DNA of 64,000 bases from Chersky-840 sp963794615. Lineage in GTDB: Bacteria; Actinomycetota; Acidimicrobiia; Acidimicrobiales; UBA8190. The notes under the pieces were generated by a model. The model had not been told where the DNA came from. It was given only the letters and a program-made list of their open reading frames with translations, and ran no database searches. The position numbers and the translations under genes are program-made. The stretch spans positions 24,465 through 88,464 of the forward strand of contig CAWCEP010000015.1 in NCBI GenBank assembly GCA_963794615.1, written 5' to 3'. Below are positions 30,073-38,923 of this stretch, piece after piece. Each line of letters starts with the position of its first letter. Within the stretch, counting starts at the first letter, position 1.

Positions 30073-32129
30073 TCGCGGTGTCGATCCCGTCGTCGGTCGT
30101 CATCGAGGGTGCGATCCTCGGTCTCAACTACGGGTTGTTGGCGACGGGACTGGTGTTGATCTACCGCACCAACCGGGTCATCAACTTCGCCCAGGGCCAG
30201 CTCGGCGTCGTCGCCGCCGTCTTCCTCGTCAAGCTCTACTACGACTACGGGATCAACTACTGGGCCGCTTTGGCCGCCGCCCTGTTGCTCGCCGCCGCGG
30301 TGGGCGCCCTCTCCGAGCTCCTGCTCCGGCGCCTGTTCAACCGCCCCCGCGTCATGGTCATGGTCGCCACCATCGGCCTGTCCCAGGTCCTCTTCCTCTT
30401 CACGCTCTTCCCCTTCGTCCGGCCCAAGAAGCTCTTCCGGGCCTTCCCCGTGCCCGTCGACTGGTCGTTCCACATCGGAACGTTCCTCTTCCCGCCCGGT
30501 GAGGTCGTGACCCTCATCGTGGCGCCGATCGTCGCCCTCGGTCTGGCCGCCTTCATCCGGTTCTCGCCGTGGGGCCTGGCCATGCGGGCCTCGGCCGAGA
30601 ACTCCGAGTCGGCCCGGCTGTCCGGGGTCTGGGTGCGGCGCACCTCCACCGTGGCCTGGACCCTGGCCGGGGGGTTGTCCGCCTTCACGGCCATCCTCGC
30701 CTCGCCCAGCCAGACGAGCACCCTCACCCAGGTCCTCAGCCCCGGCCTCCTCCTCCTGGCGCTGCTCGCCGCGCTGCTCGGTGGCATGGTGAGCCTGCCC
30801 GTCGCCTTCGTGGCCGGCATCGGGCTGGGCATCGTCCAGGACCTGCTCCAGTGGAACATCACCAACCCGTCGACGGGATCGGCCACGGTCGAGCTCGTCC
30901 TCTTCGTGTTGCTGCAACTCGCCCTGCTCGTCCGGGCAGCGTCACTGCAGAAATCGTCACGGACGGCGGAGCGCACCTCGTGGATGACGGGGACGGTGGG
31001 CTTCCGCCACACCGGGGACGCGCTGCGAAAACGGGTCGGCACGACCGGCGTCCTGAGCGTGGTGGTGGTGGCCGCGCTGCTCCCCCTCGTCCTCGACGTC
31101 GGTCGATCGTTCCTCATGTCCCAGATCTGCATCTACGGGGTGATCGCCCTCTCGCTCACGGTCCTCACCGGATGGGCCGGCCAGGTCTCCCTGGGCCAAT
31201 TCGGATTGGTGGCGGTGGGCGCGGACATGGCCGCCCACATGGGCGGGGGGATCCCGCTCATCCTGCTCCTCCCCTTGGCCGGGGTGGTGACGGGGATCGT
31301 GTCGGTGCTCGTCGGGCTCACGGCCCTGCGCATCCGGGGTCTCTACCTGGCGGTGAGCACGCTTGGCTTCGCGCTGTTCATGCAGACCTCGGTGCTGGCC
31401 ACGTCGTGCTGGACCATGCCCATCATCCACAAGACGATCTGCTCGGGGCTCCCCGACCCGCAGTCCACGCTGATCTCCCGACCCACGCTGTTCGGGCTCG
31501 GGCTCAGCTCCGAGCGCGCCTTCGCGTGGTTCTCGCTGGCGGTGCTCATCCTCTCCATCCTCATGGTGCGGGTGTGGCGCGACCGCGGCATCGCCCGGCG
31601 GCTCATCTCGGTGCGCGACAACGAGGTGGCGGCGGGCTCGGCCGGCATTCCCGTGGTGCGCACGAAGCTCATGGCGTTCGCACTGTCGGGGTTCATGGCC
31701 GGCTACGCCGGGGTGTGCCTCGCCTTCGCCACCGAACGGTTCAGCACCGACACCTTCGACCCCACGGTGTCGATCCTGGTGGTCTCGATGGTCGTGATCG
31801 GCGGCCTCGACGCCATCCCGGGGGCGGTGCTCGGCGCCCTCTATCTGGTGGGACTGCCCGCCATCTTCGGGTCGTCGACGACCGTCGAGTTCCTGACGAG
31901 CGGGTTCGGGCTCCTGGCCTTCATCCTCTACCTCCCCGGCGGCATGGCCGAGGTCATGCACCGCCTCGGCGACCTCGCCACCGCCGGGGTCGTCCAGCTA
32001 CGGGCCCGGCGCAGCGGCGGGTCCCCGCCCGCACCGGTACCACCGCCCGCGGTCGGGATCGACCCCGCCACCGGGAAGCTGACCGAAGCGGGTGCGGGAG
32101 CCGGTGCGGTGGCGGAGCTCCGCTCGTGA
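30069..32129 (+). CDS. Branched-chain amino-acid-type ABC permease, LivH-LivM fusion
   Basis: GTG 30069 overlaps the stop of the MFS-LivF gene. The 686 residues contain both permeases of a HAAT-type importer. Residues ~1-295 are LivH-like (GAILGLNYGLLATGLVLIYRTNRVINFAQGQLG, with the conserved NFAQG; RASAENSESARLSGV). Residues ~340-640 are LivM-like (IYGVIALSLTVLTGWAGQVSLGQFGLVAVGA; LISVRDNEVAAGSAGIPV, the EAA-like loop for ATPase contact). The C-terminal tail is Pro/Ala-rich and cytoplasmic. It should form a homodimer or pseudo-dimer channel with LivF/LivG ATPases encoded on each side. Confidence 0.9.
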   Translation: MIAVSIPSSVVIEGAILGLNYGLLATGLVLIYRTNRVINFAQGQLGVVAAVFLVKLYYDYGINYWAALAAALLLAAAVGALSELLLRRLFNRPRVMVMVATIGLSQVLFLFTLFPFVRPKKLFRAFPVPVDWSFHIGTFLFPPGEVVTLIVAPIVALGLAAFIRFSPWGLAMRASAENSESARLSGVWVRRTSTVAWTLAGGLSAFTAILASPSQTSTLTQVLSPGLLLLALLAALLGGMVSLPVAFVAGIGLGIVQDLLQWNITNPSTGSATVELVLFVLLQLALLVRAASLQKSSRTAERTSWMTGTVGFRHTGDALRKRVGTTGVLSVVVVAALLPLVLDVGRSFLMSQICIYGVIALSLTVLTGWAGQVSLGQFGLVAVGADMAAHMGGGIPLILLLPLAGVVTGIVSVLVGLTALRIRGLYLAVSTLGFALFMQTSVLATSCWTMPIIHKTICSGLPDPQSTLISRPTLFGLGLSSERAFAWFSLAVLILSILMVRVWRDRGIARRLISVRDNEVAAGSAGIPVVRTKLMAFALSGFMAGYAGVCLAFATERFSTDTFDPTVSILVVSMVVIGGLDAIPGAVLGALYLVGLPAIFGSSTTVEFLTSGFGLLAFILYLPGGMAEVMHRLGDLATAGVVQLRARRSGGSPPAPVPPPAVGIDPATGKLTEAGAGAGAVAELRS

Positions 32130-33118
32130 CCACCGGCGACGACGCCACCCTCAGCGACGACGGCACCTTCACCGACAATGCCATCCTCAGCGACAATGCC
32201 AACTTCACCGACGACGGCACCCTCACCGACGACGGCGGAGCGGCGAGGCCCTCGGGCCGCAAGTCGAGAGGAGAAGGGCCCGCCCGCCTCGACATCACCG
32301 ACCTGGTCGTGTCCTTCGGTGGGTTGCGGGCCGTGGACAAGGTCACGGTGTCGATCGAGCCCGGGACGATCGTCGGGCTCATCGGGCCCAACGGGTCGGG
32401 GAAGACGACCCTCCTCGACGCGGTGTCGGGCCTCGTGATCCCCGAGGAAGGGTCGCTGGCGCTCGACGGCGAGGACCTCGCCGATTACATCCCCGAGGAA
32501 CGAGCCGCCCTCGGCGTCGTCCGTTCGTTCCAGGACTGCCGCCTCTACCCCGAGCTCACCGTCCAGGACACGCTCATGCTGTGCGAGGACGCCCGCCACA
32601 GCGTCAGCGTCCTGTCGACCACACTCCAGCTCCCGTGGGCGCGTCGCGCCGAACGGGACAAGGCCAAGGCGGTGGACCGAGTCATCGGGTCCTTCGGCCT
32701 CGAGCGCTTCCGCCACCATCTGACCGGGCACCTCTCGACCGGCACCCGCCGGGTGGTCGACCTGGCCTCGATCGTGCTGGCCGGCCCCCGGCTCCTGCTC
32801 CTCGACGAGCCCACGGCTGGCATCGCCCAGCGCGAGGCCGAGGCGTTCATCCCGCTCCTCCGCCAACTCCAGGAGGTGACGGGGTCGACCATCCTCCTCG
32901 TGGAGCACGACGTCCCCCTCGTCTTCGAACTGTGCTCGACCGTGATCATCATGCAGACCGGTTCGGTCGTGATCTCGGGCAGCCCCGACGTCGTCCGCGA
33001 GGATCCCCGCGCCCTGGCCGCCTATCTCGGCGCCAGCGACGCGGCACTGAACGTGACGGGGCCGGCCCGCCCCGATGCGGGGGCCGGTCCGACCGGCAGC
33101 GGTGCCGCTGATGCTTGA
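32126..33118 (+). CDS. LivG-type ABC ATPase with repetitive acidic N-terminus
   Basis: 330 residues from GTG 32126, overlapping the permease stop. Walker A GPNGSGKTTLLDAVSG, Q-loop SFQDCRLYPELT, Walker B RLLLLDEPTAGIAQ and H-loop LLVEHDVPLVFELC identify a LivG-like ATPase. The signature motif reads LSTGTRRVVDLAS instead of LSGGQ; similar variants (LSTGxRR) occur in LivG relatives. The first ~45 residues are an unusual acidic repeat of the type SDDGTFTDNAIL / TDDGTLTDDGG. It is not part of the fold and is absent from typical LivG; a downstream start is not obvious. It pairs with the LivF half of the MFS fusion. Confidence 0.88.
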   Translation: MTTGDDATLSDDGTFTDNAILSDNANFTDDGTLTDDGGAARPSGRKSRGEGPARLDITDLVVSFGGLRAVDKVTVSIEPGTIVGLIGPNGSGKTTLLDAVSGLVIPEEGSLALDGEDLADYIPEERAALGVVRSFQDCRLYPELTVQDTLMLCEDARHSVSVLSTTLQLPWARRAERDKAKAVDRVIGSFGLERFRHHLTGHLSTGTRRVVDLASIVLAGPRLLLLDEPTAGIAQREAEAFIPLLRQLQEVTGSTILLVEHDVPLVFELCSTVIIMQTGSVVISGSPDVVREDPRALAAYLGASDAALNVTGPARPDAGAGPTGSGAADA

Positions 33119-33170
33119 GAGGCCGGTCCCGGCCGCCGATGAGTGCAGCGCTCGGTTCGGCGGGGGTGGG

Positions 33171-34032
33171 CTACGTGGTTGGCTGGAGCGGTCGGGCCGG
33201 GCCGTAGGGCACGTCCCCGCGCAACGTGACCCGGTGGGCGATGCGCAGCGCGTCGCCGTAGTCGTCGAGCGCGTAGTGCAGCGTGGCCCGGTTGTCCCAG
33301 AACGCGACCGCCCCCGCCTCCCACCGGAACCGGCAGCTGAACTCGGGCCGCTGGCAGTGCCGGTACAGCAGCTCGAGCAACACGTCGCTCTCGAGCTTGG
33401 ACATCCCCTCGAGGAACTTCGGTGAACTGCGAGTTCACGAACAGCCCGTTGCGGCCCGTCTCGGGGTGCGTCCGTACCACCGGGTGCGACACCGGGAAGA
33501 GCTTGTCGTGATGCAGGCCGTCCCACTCGTAGCCGCCCTGGTTCTCGACGTCGGCCGCGAACCAGGGGTCGTGGTGCCAGGCGATCAACGTGTCGCACAT
33601 GGCTCGGACCGGCTCGGCCAAGGCGTCGTAGGCGGCCTGGAGGCTCACCCACATCGTGTCGCCCCCCACCGTCGGCGCCTCGCGCATGTGCAGGATCGAC
33701 CCCAGCGGCGGGGTCTGGAGGAAGGTGACGTCGGTGTGCCACCACGAGGCCCGGTCCTCGCGCCCGTCGATGTTCAGCACCTCGGGGTTTCCCTCGATGG
33801 CCGGGATCACCGGATGGGCCGGTGTCACCTCGCCGAATTGGCGGGCGAAGTCGGCCTGGACGTCGGGAGCGAGATCCTGGTCCGGGAAGAACAGCACCAG
33901 GTGCCGGGCCAGGGCGGCCCGCACCTCGGCCACTACGGCGTCGCCCAGCGGACGGCTGAGGTCGAGGCCCCGCACCTCCGCTCCGATGTTGGGAGAGATC
34001 GCGCTGATGTCGAGTCCCGTCGTCACCGTCAT
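33171..34032 (-). CDS. TauD/TfdA-family Fe(II)/2-oxoglutarate dioxygenase, one frameshift
   Basis: Starts at ATG 34032 (MTVTTGLDISAISPNIGAEV), a typical TauD opening. The iron ligands are visible: H99-T-D101 in SWWHTDVTF, and the distal His in DNRATLHYALDDY followed by the 2-oxoglutarate Arg in RIAHRVTLRGD. An extra base near 33418-33420 splits the gene; removing it gives NSQFTKFLEGMSKLESD. About 286 residues, as expected. Family members oxidise taurine, alkyl sulfates or aryloxyacetates. It lies on the opposite strand between LivG and the binding-protein gene, so its link with the transporter is only by position. Confidence 0.85.
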
Positions 34033-34210
34033 GGGTCCATCGTGCCCCAGCCCGGAACCGGCCACAACCCCTCCCGTCCCGACCGTGCTTGCCGGGTCGG
34101 CGACTCCCGAGCCGCATATCGTGTGGCCACGACACCGCCGAGGTCGGGGCGGTAGGCGAGTGGCGACAGGCATGCAGGGATAACGCAGGCGCAGAGGGAG
34201 AGCGACGACC

Positions 34211-35740
34211 ATGGCGGGTTCGGGGGCGGCACTCAAGCGGTCGTGGCGGCGGTTCCGGCGCCGGCCCGCCGGCGTGCAGGTCGTGGCGTTCGTGCTCGTG
34301 ATCGCGGTCGTGGCCGGTGTCGTCTACGGGATCACGGGGACGTCGCCCAAGAAGTCGGCGGGCTCGGGCGCCGGTGCAGGCGCGACGGGAGCAGACAACG
34401 GGCTCGGGCTCGGCCGGCCGAGCGGCGTGACCGTGGACCAGGCCTCGACGAGCACCCGGGGCGTGACCGCCACCTCGATCAACGTGGCCTTCCCGGTGTC
34501 GAACCTCACCTCCCTGGCGTCGAACTTCGGCTTCGCGGGCGACACCGAGTTCGCGGCGCAGAAGGCGGCCATCCACACCTTCGTCAACGCCATCAACGAT
34601 GCGGGCGGGATCAACGGCCGCAAGATCAATCCCGTGATCGTGAACTTCGACCCCACCAACGAATCGGCCATGCGGGCCTTGTGCAAGCAGTGGACCGAAG
34701 GCAATCCCCCCGTCTTCGCCGTCCTCGACGGGCTCGGTTCCTGGACCGGCGACAACGAGCTCTGCATCACCCAGGAAGGCCACACTCCCTTCATCGGGCA
34801 ATGGACGACGGTCACCAACTGGACCCAGGAGGGCGCCCCCTACCTGTGGTGGACGGGGCCCGACCAGGCCCAGATCCTCGCCACGGTCGTCCAGTGGGGG
34901 AAGACCTCGGGCCTCCTCGACACCACCAACCGCATCGGGATCGTCGCCGGGGACCGCACCAGCGACCAGGTGGCGCTCAACCAGTACCTATTGCCCGACC
35001 TGCGCCGGGCCGGGTTCACCGATCCTCTGGTCGAGACCCTGCCGTCGAACCCGGCCGACACCGCCGCGACCAACTCGGCCGCCCCGCTCGTCGTCCAACG
35101 CCTCAAGTCGGCCGGCGTGAAGTCGGTGATCCCGCTCATCCCCTTCAACTCGTTCTTCCCGTTCCTGAGCCAAGAGAACGGGCAGAACTACTTCCCCAAG
35201 CTCCTGTTGTCGGACTACGAGTCCTCGATCACGGTGACGTTGGGGCTCATCCCGATCCCCTACGAGAAGGGGCTCGACCACCAGGAGGGCGTGACGGTCG
35301 AGACACTGGGCGGTACCGACGCCCCCCAAGCCGTGACACCCGACGGGGGCGGCTACAACGCGGCGGTCCAGAGCTGCTACGACACGTGGAGCGCCCACAA
35401 CAAGCCCACCTCGTCGGTGTCGCCCTACATCGAGGAGCAGGGACCGATCGTGGGGTGGTGCCAGGCCATCCGGCTCTTCGCGGCGGCGGCCCTCGGGGCG
35501 GGCCCGCACCTCGACCGGCGCACCTTCGTCCAGTCCATGTCGCGCATCCAGAACTTCTCCGGCACCTACACGCCGACGCTCAGCTTCGGCCCCGACAAGT
35601 ACGCCGGGCCCACCCAGTACCAGATCGTGGAGCTCTACAACAACGATCCCCCGTCGCCGCTGTGCGTGCCGACGTACACGGGCAAGCCCCAGGGAACGTG
35701 CTGGCACACGGTGCAGTCCTGGACTCCCCTTGCCGGCTGA
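34211..35740 (+). CDS. Liv-type substrate-binding protein (Peripla_BP_6)
   Basis: 509 residues from ATG 34211. An Arg-rich start (LKRSWRRFRRRPAG) and one hydrophobic segment (VQVVAFVLVIAVVAGVVYGIT, ~residues 22-42) act as a signal anchor; no lipobox cysteine is seen. The mature part has the LivK-type fold: INVAFPVSNLTSLASNFGF, INDAGGINGRKINPVIVNFD (family signature AINAAGGINGRK), IGIVAGDRTSDQVALNQYL and YTPTLSFGPDKYAGPTQYQIVELY. It would deliver the ligand to the LivHM/LivF/LivG importer encoded upstream. Specificity cannot be deduced; the operon context suggests a sugar-derived organic acid or glycoside. Confidence 0.88.
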   Translation: MAGSGAALKRSWRRFRRRPAGVQVVAFVLVIAVVAGVVYGITGTSPKKSAGSGAGAGATGADNGLGLGRPSGVTVDQASTSTRGVTATSINVAFPVSNLTSLASNFGFAGDTEFAAQKAAIHTFVNAINDAGGINGRKINPVIVNFDPTNESAMRALCKQWTEGNPPVFAVLDGLGSWTGDNELCITQEGHTPFIGQWTTVTNWTQEGAPYLWWTGPDQAQILATVVQWGKTSGLLDTTNRIGIVAGDRTSDQVALNQYLLPDLRRAGFTDPLVETLPSNPADTAATNSAAPLVVQRLKSAGVKSVIPLIPFNSFFPFLSQENGQNYFPKLLLSDYESSITVTLGLIPIPYEKGLDHQEGVTVETLGGTDAPQAVTPDGGGYNAAVQSCYDTWSAHNKPTSSVSPYIEEQGPIVGWCQAIRLFAAAALGAGPHLDRRTFVQSMSRIQNFSGTYTPTLSFGPDKYAGPTQYQIVELYNNDPPSPLCVPTYTGKPQGTCWHTVQSWTPLAG

Positions 35741-35747
35741 TCCGCCC

Positions 35748-36833
35748 GTGGAGGCAGACACACCCGCGGATGCGGTAGCGCCTTTGGTGTTGCCCGTTCC
35801 CGATCGGAATTACTCGCCCTGGTACTCGTGGATGGTGCGGCTGGGCGAGACTCGCCACGTCGACCCGTTGCCGACCGCCGGTGGCCCTGACTACGGGCGC
35901 GCCCTGGCCGATTGGCGGGGGCGCTGCCGGAGCCGGCTCGACGCGCTGCTGGGACCGATGCCGGCACGGGTGCCGCTGCGGTTCGAGACGATCGAGTCCG
36001 TCGAGTGCGACGGGTACTGGCGCGACAAGGTGGTCTTCGACACCGAGGCCGTGATGTCGGTGCCCGCCTATCTCCTCGTGCCCCACGGCCGGGTGGCGCC
36101 GGGCCCGGCCGTGCTCGCCGCCCACGGCCACGGACCGGGAAAGACCGAGGCGTGCGGGCTCGAGCGCACGGGCACACCCAACGCCGACTACGGCCACCAG
36201 CTAGCCCGGCGTGGCTACGTCGTGCTCGCTCCCGACATGCGCTGCTTCGGCGAACGCCTCGACTGGAACCCCGACGACCACTACGCCTGCGACACCAACC
36301 TCGTCCACGCCGTGATGGCCGGGCTCAACCCCCTGACTCAGAACCTCTGGGACCTGGCTCGGGGCCTCGACGTCCTCGAGACCCATCCCCTCGTCGACGC
36401 CCGTCGGATCGGCATGGTGGGGCTCTCCTACGGCGGGACCGTCACGCTCTTCCTCGCCGCGCTGGACGAGCGGGTGGCGGCCGCGGTGGTGAGTGGGTAC
36501 TTCTCGTCGTGGGCCGAGGCGCACAAGATGCCGTGGAACATGTGCGGCTCCCAGGTGCTCCCCGGCATGCTCGGCCAGCTCGAGCACGTGGACCTGGGCG
36601 CGCTCGTCTCGCCGCGCCCGTTGCTGATCGAGTCCGGTACCGGCGACGACCTCTTCCCGGCCACCGTGGCGGCGGCGGAGGTCGACAGGCTGCGAGCCGT
36701 CTACACCGCCGACGGCGCCACCGACCGGCTCCACCACGACGTGTTCGAGGGCATTCATGAGTGGCACGGGGTCGAGGCGTACCCGTTCCTCGAACATTGG
36801 ATTGGGCCTGGCGATGCGGTGGAAAGTCGGTGA
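35748..36833 (+). CDS. Alpha/beta-hydrolase (acetyl-xylan-esterase/dienelactone-hydrolase-like)
   Basis: About 361 residues. The start is taken at GTG 35748, just after the binding-protein stop; a TTG at 35730 overlapping that gene is an alternative. Fold landmarks: AAHGHGPGKTE (oxyanion region), nucleophile elbow GMVGLSYGGTV, acid ESGTGDDLFPA and catalytic His in GIHEWHGVEAY. The long N-terminal part (NYSPWYSWMVRLGETRHVDP) resembles hydrolases found with sugar-utilisation genes. Probably removes acyl groups from a carbohydrate substrate taken up or cleaved by neighbouring products. Followed by a TGA-containing tandem repeat. Confidence 0.8.
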   Translation: MEADTPADAVAPLVLPVPDRNYSPWYSWMVRLGETRHVDPLPTAGGPDYGRALADWRGRCRSRLDALLGPMPARVPLRFETIESVECDGYWRDKVVFDTEAVMSVPAYLLVPHGRVAPGPAVLAAHGHGPGKTEACGLERTGTPNADYGHQLARRGYVVLAPDMRCFGERLDWNPDDHYACDTNLVHAVMAGLNPLTQNLWDLARGLDVLETHPLVDARRIGMVGLSYGGTVTLFLAALDERVAAAVVSGYFSSWAEAHKMPWNMCGSQVLPGMLGQLEHVDLGALVSPRPLLIESGTGDDLFPATVAAAEVDRLRAVYTADGATDRLHHDVFEGIHEWHGVEAYPFLEHWIGPGDAVESR

Positions 36834-36856
36834 GGGTCTCTCGTCGGTGAGGGTCT
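36827..36856. repeat. 17-bp-spaced repeat after hydrolase stop
   Basis: TCGGTGAGGGTCT occurs twice at a 17-bp spacing; the first copy contains the hydrolase TGA and the second supplies a TGA in another frame (36848). Confidence 0.8.
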
Positions 36857-36857
36857 G

Positions 36858-38057
36858 CTAACCCGGCACCTGCCAGTGGACCAGGTCGGTGCTCCGGGCG
36901 ATGCCGATCTTGGCGTGGCCCCATCCCCCGAAGTGCGTCAGCTCGTCGCTGCCGGCGTAGGTCACGTAGTAGTAGCCGGTGCCGGTCGTGCCGGTCCGGG
37001 TGTCGCACAGGAACATGGAGTTGGCGTGCTCGAAGGTCACGCTCGAGAGGCCCGGTCCTGTGTCCCAGGGCTGTCCGGGGACGACGAGCATCCTGGCGCC
37101 GGTCCAGTGCAACCAGGAGGACGGGACGGCGGGGTTGCCCGACAGCTCGAAGATCCACGGCTGGTCGAAGGTGTTCGACGTCGCCAGCAGATGCCACCGG
37201 TCCGCGACGCCGACGAACTCGAAATTCTCGATCGTGTCCCCGTGCACGACGATGTCGGGACGGCCGACCGCTCGCCACGGACCGTCGACCGAGCCACTCG
37301 GCGACCATCCGATCTCGAAGTGTTGCTCTATCGACCCGGTCGCCGAGCCGAATTTGTACCCGAGGATCAGCCCGTGCCCGGTCCAGGCCAGCGCGGCGTC
37401 GATCATCCGGTCCCCGGCAGCGGGGTGGAGGCTGAGCGCCAGCGGTCGCGGTGCCGACCATTGGCTGAGATCCGTCGAGGTCCGGTAGAAGAGCTTCGAC
37501 TGCGCACCGGTGGCGACGTCGGGATTCGAGTCGTAGGTGACGACGAAGGTGCCCGCTGGGCTCCGCACGATGTCGGGTGACGCCACGCCGTCCACGCCGG
37601 CTTGGACGGGCCAGGGCGACGGTGCCGACCAGTGGGACAGGTCGGGGCTCGTGGCCGTGGCGATGTTCCAGGTCTCGTCGCCCTTGGTGGTGACGTCGTC
37701 GGTCACGTAGCTGAAGAGCATGTGCCACTCGCCGCCGGCCCACACGAGGGCCTGGTCCTTCACTCCGGCGTCGGGTTCGCTCAGGATCGGATTGCGCAGG
37801 CTCGTCCACGCCACGCGGGGAGCCGCGCCGTGCCCGGTGTCCCCCACCACGCACTCGTGGTCCGCGCCTACCGCACCGACTGCGCCCACCGCACCGACCG
37901 CGGGCGAGGTCGAGTTCGGGCTCCGACCGCCACCGCCACCACCGCAAGCCGCCAATGCCAGAGCGAGGACAGCGACGAGCGAGGGGAGAGCGACGACGGG
38001 AAGGACGGCGCCGGCACGAGCGCCACCCTGCACCCGCACCCGGTGCCAAACGGTCAC
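36858..38057 (-). CDS. Lipoprotein with GH43/GH32-like five-bladed beta-propeller
   Basis: 399 residues from GTG 38057 (first in-frame start after the upstream nagB-like stop region). The lipoprotein signal is LPSLVAVLALALAACGGGGGG, with the lipobox LAAC. A Gly/Ser and AVG linker follows. The mature part repeats the 'TS.DL..WS.P' blade pattern (TATSPDLSHWSAPSPW, RTSTDLSQWSAPRPL, ARSTDLVHWQVPG), as in GH43/GH32/GH68 enzymes. NPILSEPDAGVKDQALVW and DIVRSPAGTFVVTYD may hold the acidic residues, but the catalytic triad is not certain. Likely a surface-attached arabinan/xylan-type hydrolase or carbohydrate-binding protein. Confidence 0.72.
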   Translation of the reverse strand: MTVWHRVRVQGGARAGAVLPVVALPSLVAVLALALAACGGGGGGRSPNSTSPAVGAVGAVGAVGADHECVVGDTGHGAAPRVAWTSLRNPILSEPDAGVKDQALVWAGGEWHMLFSYVTDDVTTKGDETWNIATATSPDLSHWSAPSPWPVQAGVDGVASPDIVRSPAGTFVVTYDSNPDVATGAQSKLFYRTSTDLSQWSAPRPLALSLHPAAGDRMIDAALAWTGHGLILGYKFGSATGSIEQHFEIGWSPSGSVDGPWRAVGRPDIVVHGDTIENFEFVGVADRWHLLATSNTFDQPWIFELSGNPAVPSSWLHWTGARMLVVPGQPWDTGPGLSSVTFEHANSMFLCDTRTGTTGTGYYYVTYAGSDELTHFGGWGHAKIGIARSTDLVHWQVPG

Positions 38058-38079
38058 AAGCCGGTCACCAGCCGGTCAC
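38050..38079. repeat. 11-bp tandem repeat multiplying the nagB-like TGA stop
   Basis: Minus-strand TGACCGGCTGG-type units place TGA at 38076, 38065 and 38054. The last one overlaps the GTG start of the propeller lipoprotein gene. Confidence 0.85.
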
Positions 38080-38855
38080 CACTCGAGCAGTGATGCCGAC
38101 CCGGGATCGACGAACAGGGTCACGTTGTCCCGGGTCCGAAGGATCGAGGCCGGGCAGGCGGTCGACACCGGGCCGGTGAGGGCGGCCCGGACGGGCTCGG
38201 CCTTGCGCGCCTCGGGCACGACGGCGAGGACGGTCCCCGCCCGGAGGAGCGCCGGGATCGTGGCCGTGAGGGCGAGGCCGGGGACCGACCCGATGTCGGG
38301 GAAGTGGCCCTCGTGGACCTGCTGGAGTCGGCAATCGCGATCGAGGTCGACCACCTTCATGTCGAGGCGGTCGTCGAAGTCGGCGACGGGCGGGTCGTTG
38401 AAGGCCAGATGCCCGTTCTCGCCGATGCCGAGACAGCAGAGGTCGAGCGGATGGTCGAGGAGGAGGCCCGCGTAGCGCCGGCACTCGGCCTTGGGCTCGG
38501 CCAGCCCGTCGATGTAGTGGGCCCGGCGGGGACGGACGCGGTCAGTGATGCGCTCCCGGATCCAGCGCTGGAACCCGGCCGGGTGGTCGGGCCCGACGCC
38601 GACGTACTCGTCCATGTGGAAGACCACGACGTCGCCCCACGGGACATCGGTGGTGGGAGTGGAGGTGACGAGGGTGTCGACGAACTCCAACTGGGAGTTC
38701 CCGGTGGCGAACATGGCATGGGCGACACCCCGGGCCGCCACCGCGCCACGGAGCACGGCCGCGGCACGGTCGGCCGCGTCCCGAGCCAGACCGGCCGCAT
38801 CGGGATGGGCCTTGACCACCATCCGGTCGACGGTCCGTTCCCGGGTCTCGGACAT
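38076..38855 (-). CDS. nagB: Glucosamine-6-phosphate deaminase/6-phosphogluconolactonase-family isomerase (NagB-like)
   Basis: 259 residues. The hallmark GIGENGHLAFNDPP and VVVFHMDEYVGV segments match NagB (catalytic Asp in the FxxDEY strand and the His of NGHxAFN). The tail ALTGPVSTACPASILRTRDNVTLFVD matches the NagB C-terminal P.T..SILQ segment. NagB converts glucosamine-6-P to fructose-6-P and ammonia. ATG 38855 is just 68 bp from the divergent GH4 start, indicating a common promoter region. Presence of this gene suggests amino sugars among the substrates of the locus. Confidence 0.85.
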   Translation of the reverse strand: MSETRERTVDRMVVKAHPDAAGLARDAADRAAAVLRGAVAARGVAHAMFATGNSQLEFVDTLVTSTPTTDVPWGDVVVFHMDEYVGVGPDHPAGFQRWIRERITDRVRPRRAHYIDGLAEPKAECRRYAGLLLDHPLDLCCLGIGENGHLAFNDPPVADFDDRLDMKVVDLDRDCRLQQVHEGHFPDIGSVPGLALTATIPALLRAGTVLAVVPEARKAEPVRAALTGPVSTACPASILRTRDNVTLFVDPGSASLLEW

Positions 38856-38923
38856 GGCCGCACTGTAGGGGAGGCGACAACGTCGCCGGGCCCGAACGGC
38901 CCGTCGCGGGTATCGTCGCCGGC

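Noticed and set aside
31928..34801. Open frame of about 950 codons on the minus strand
   Set aside because: Antisense to LivG and the binding protein. Only its middle part coincides with the real TauD gene.
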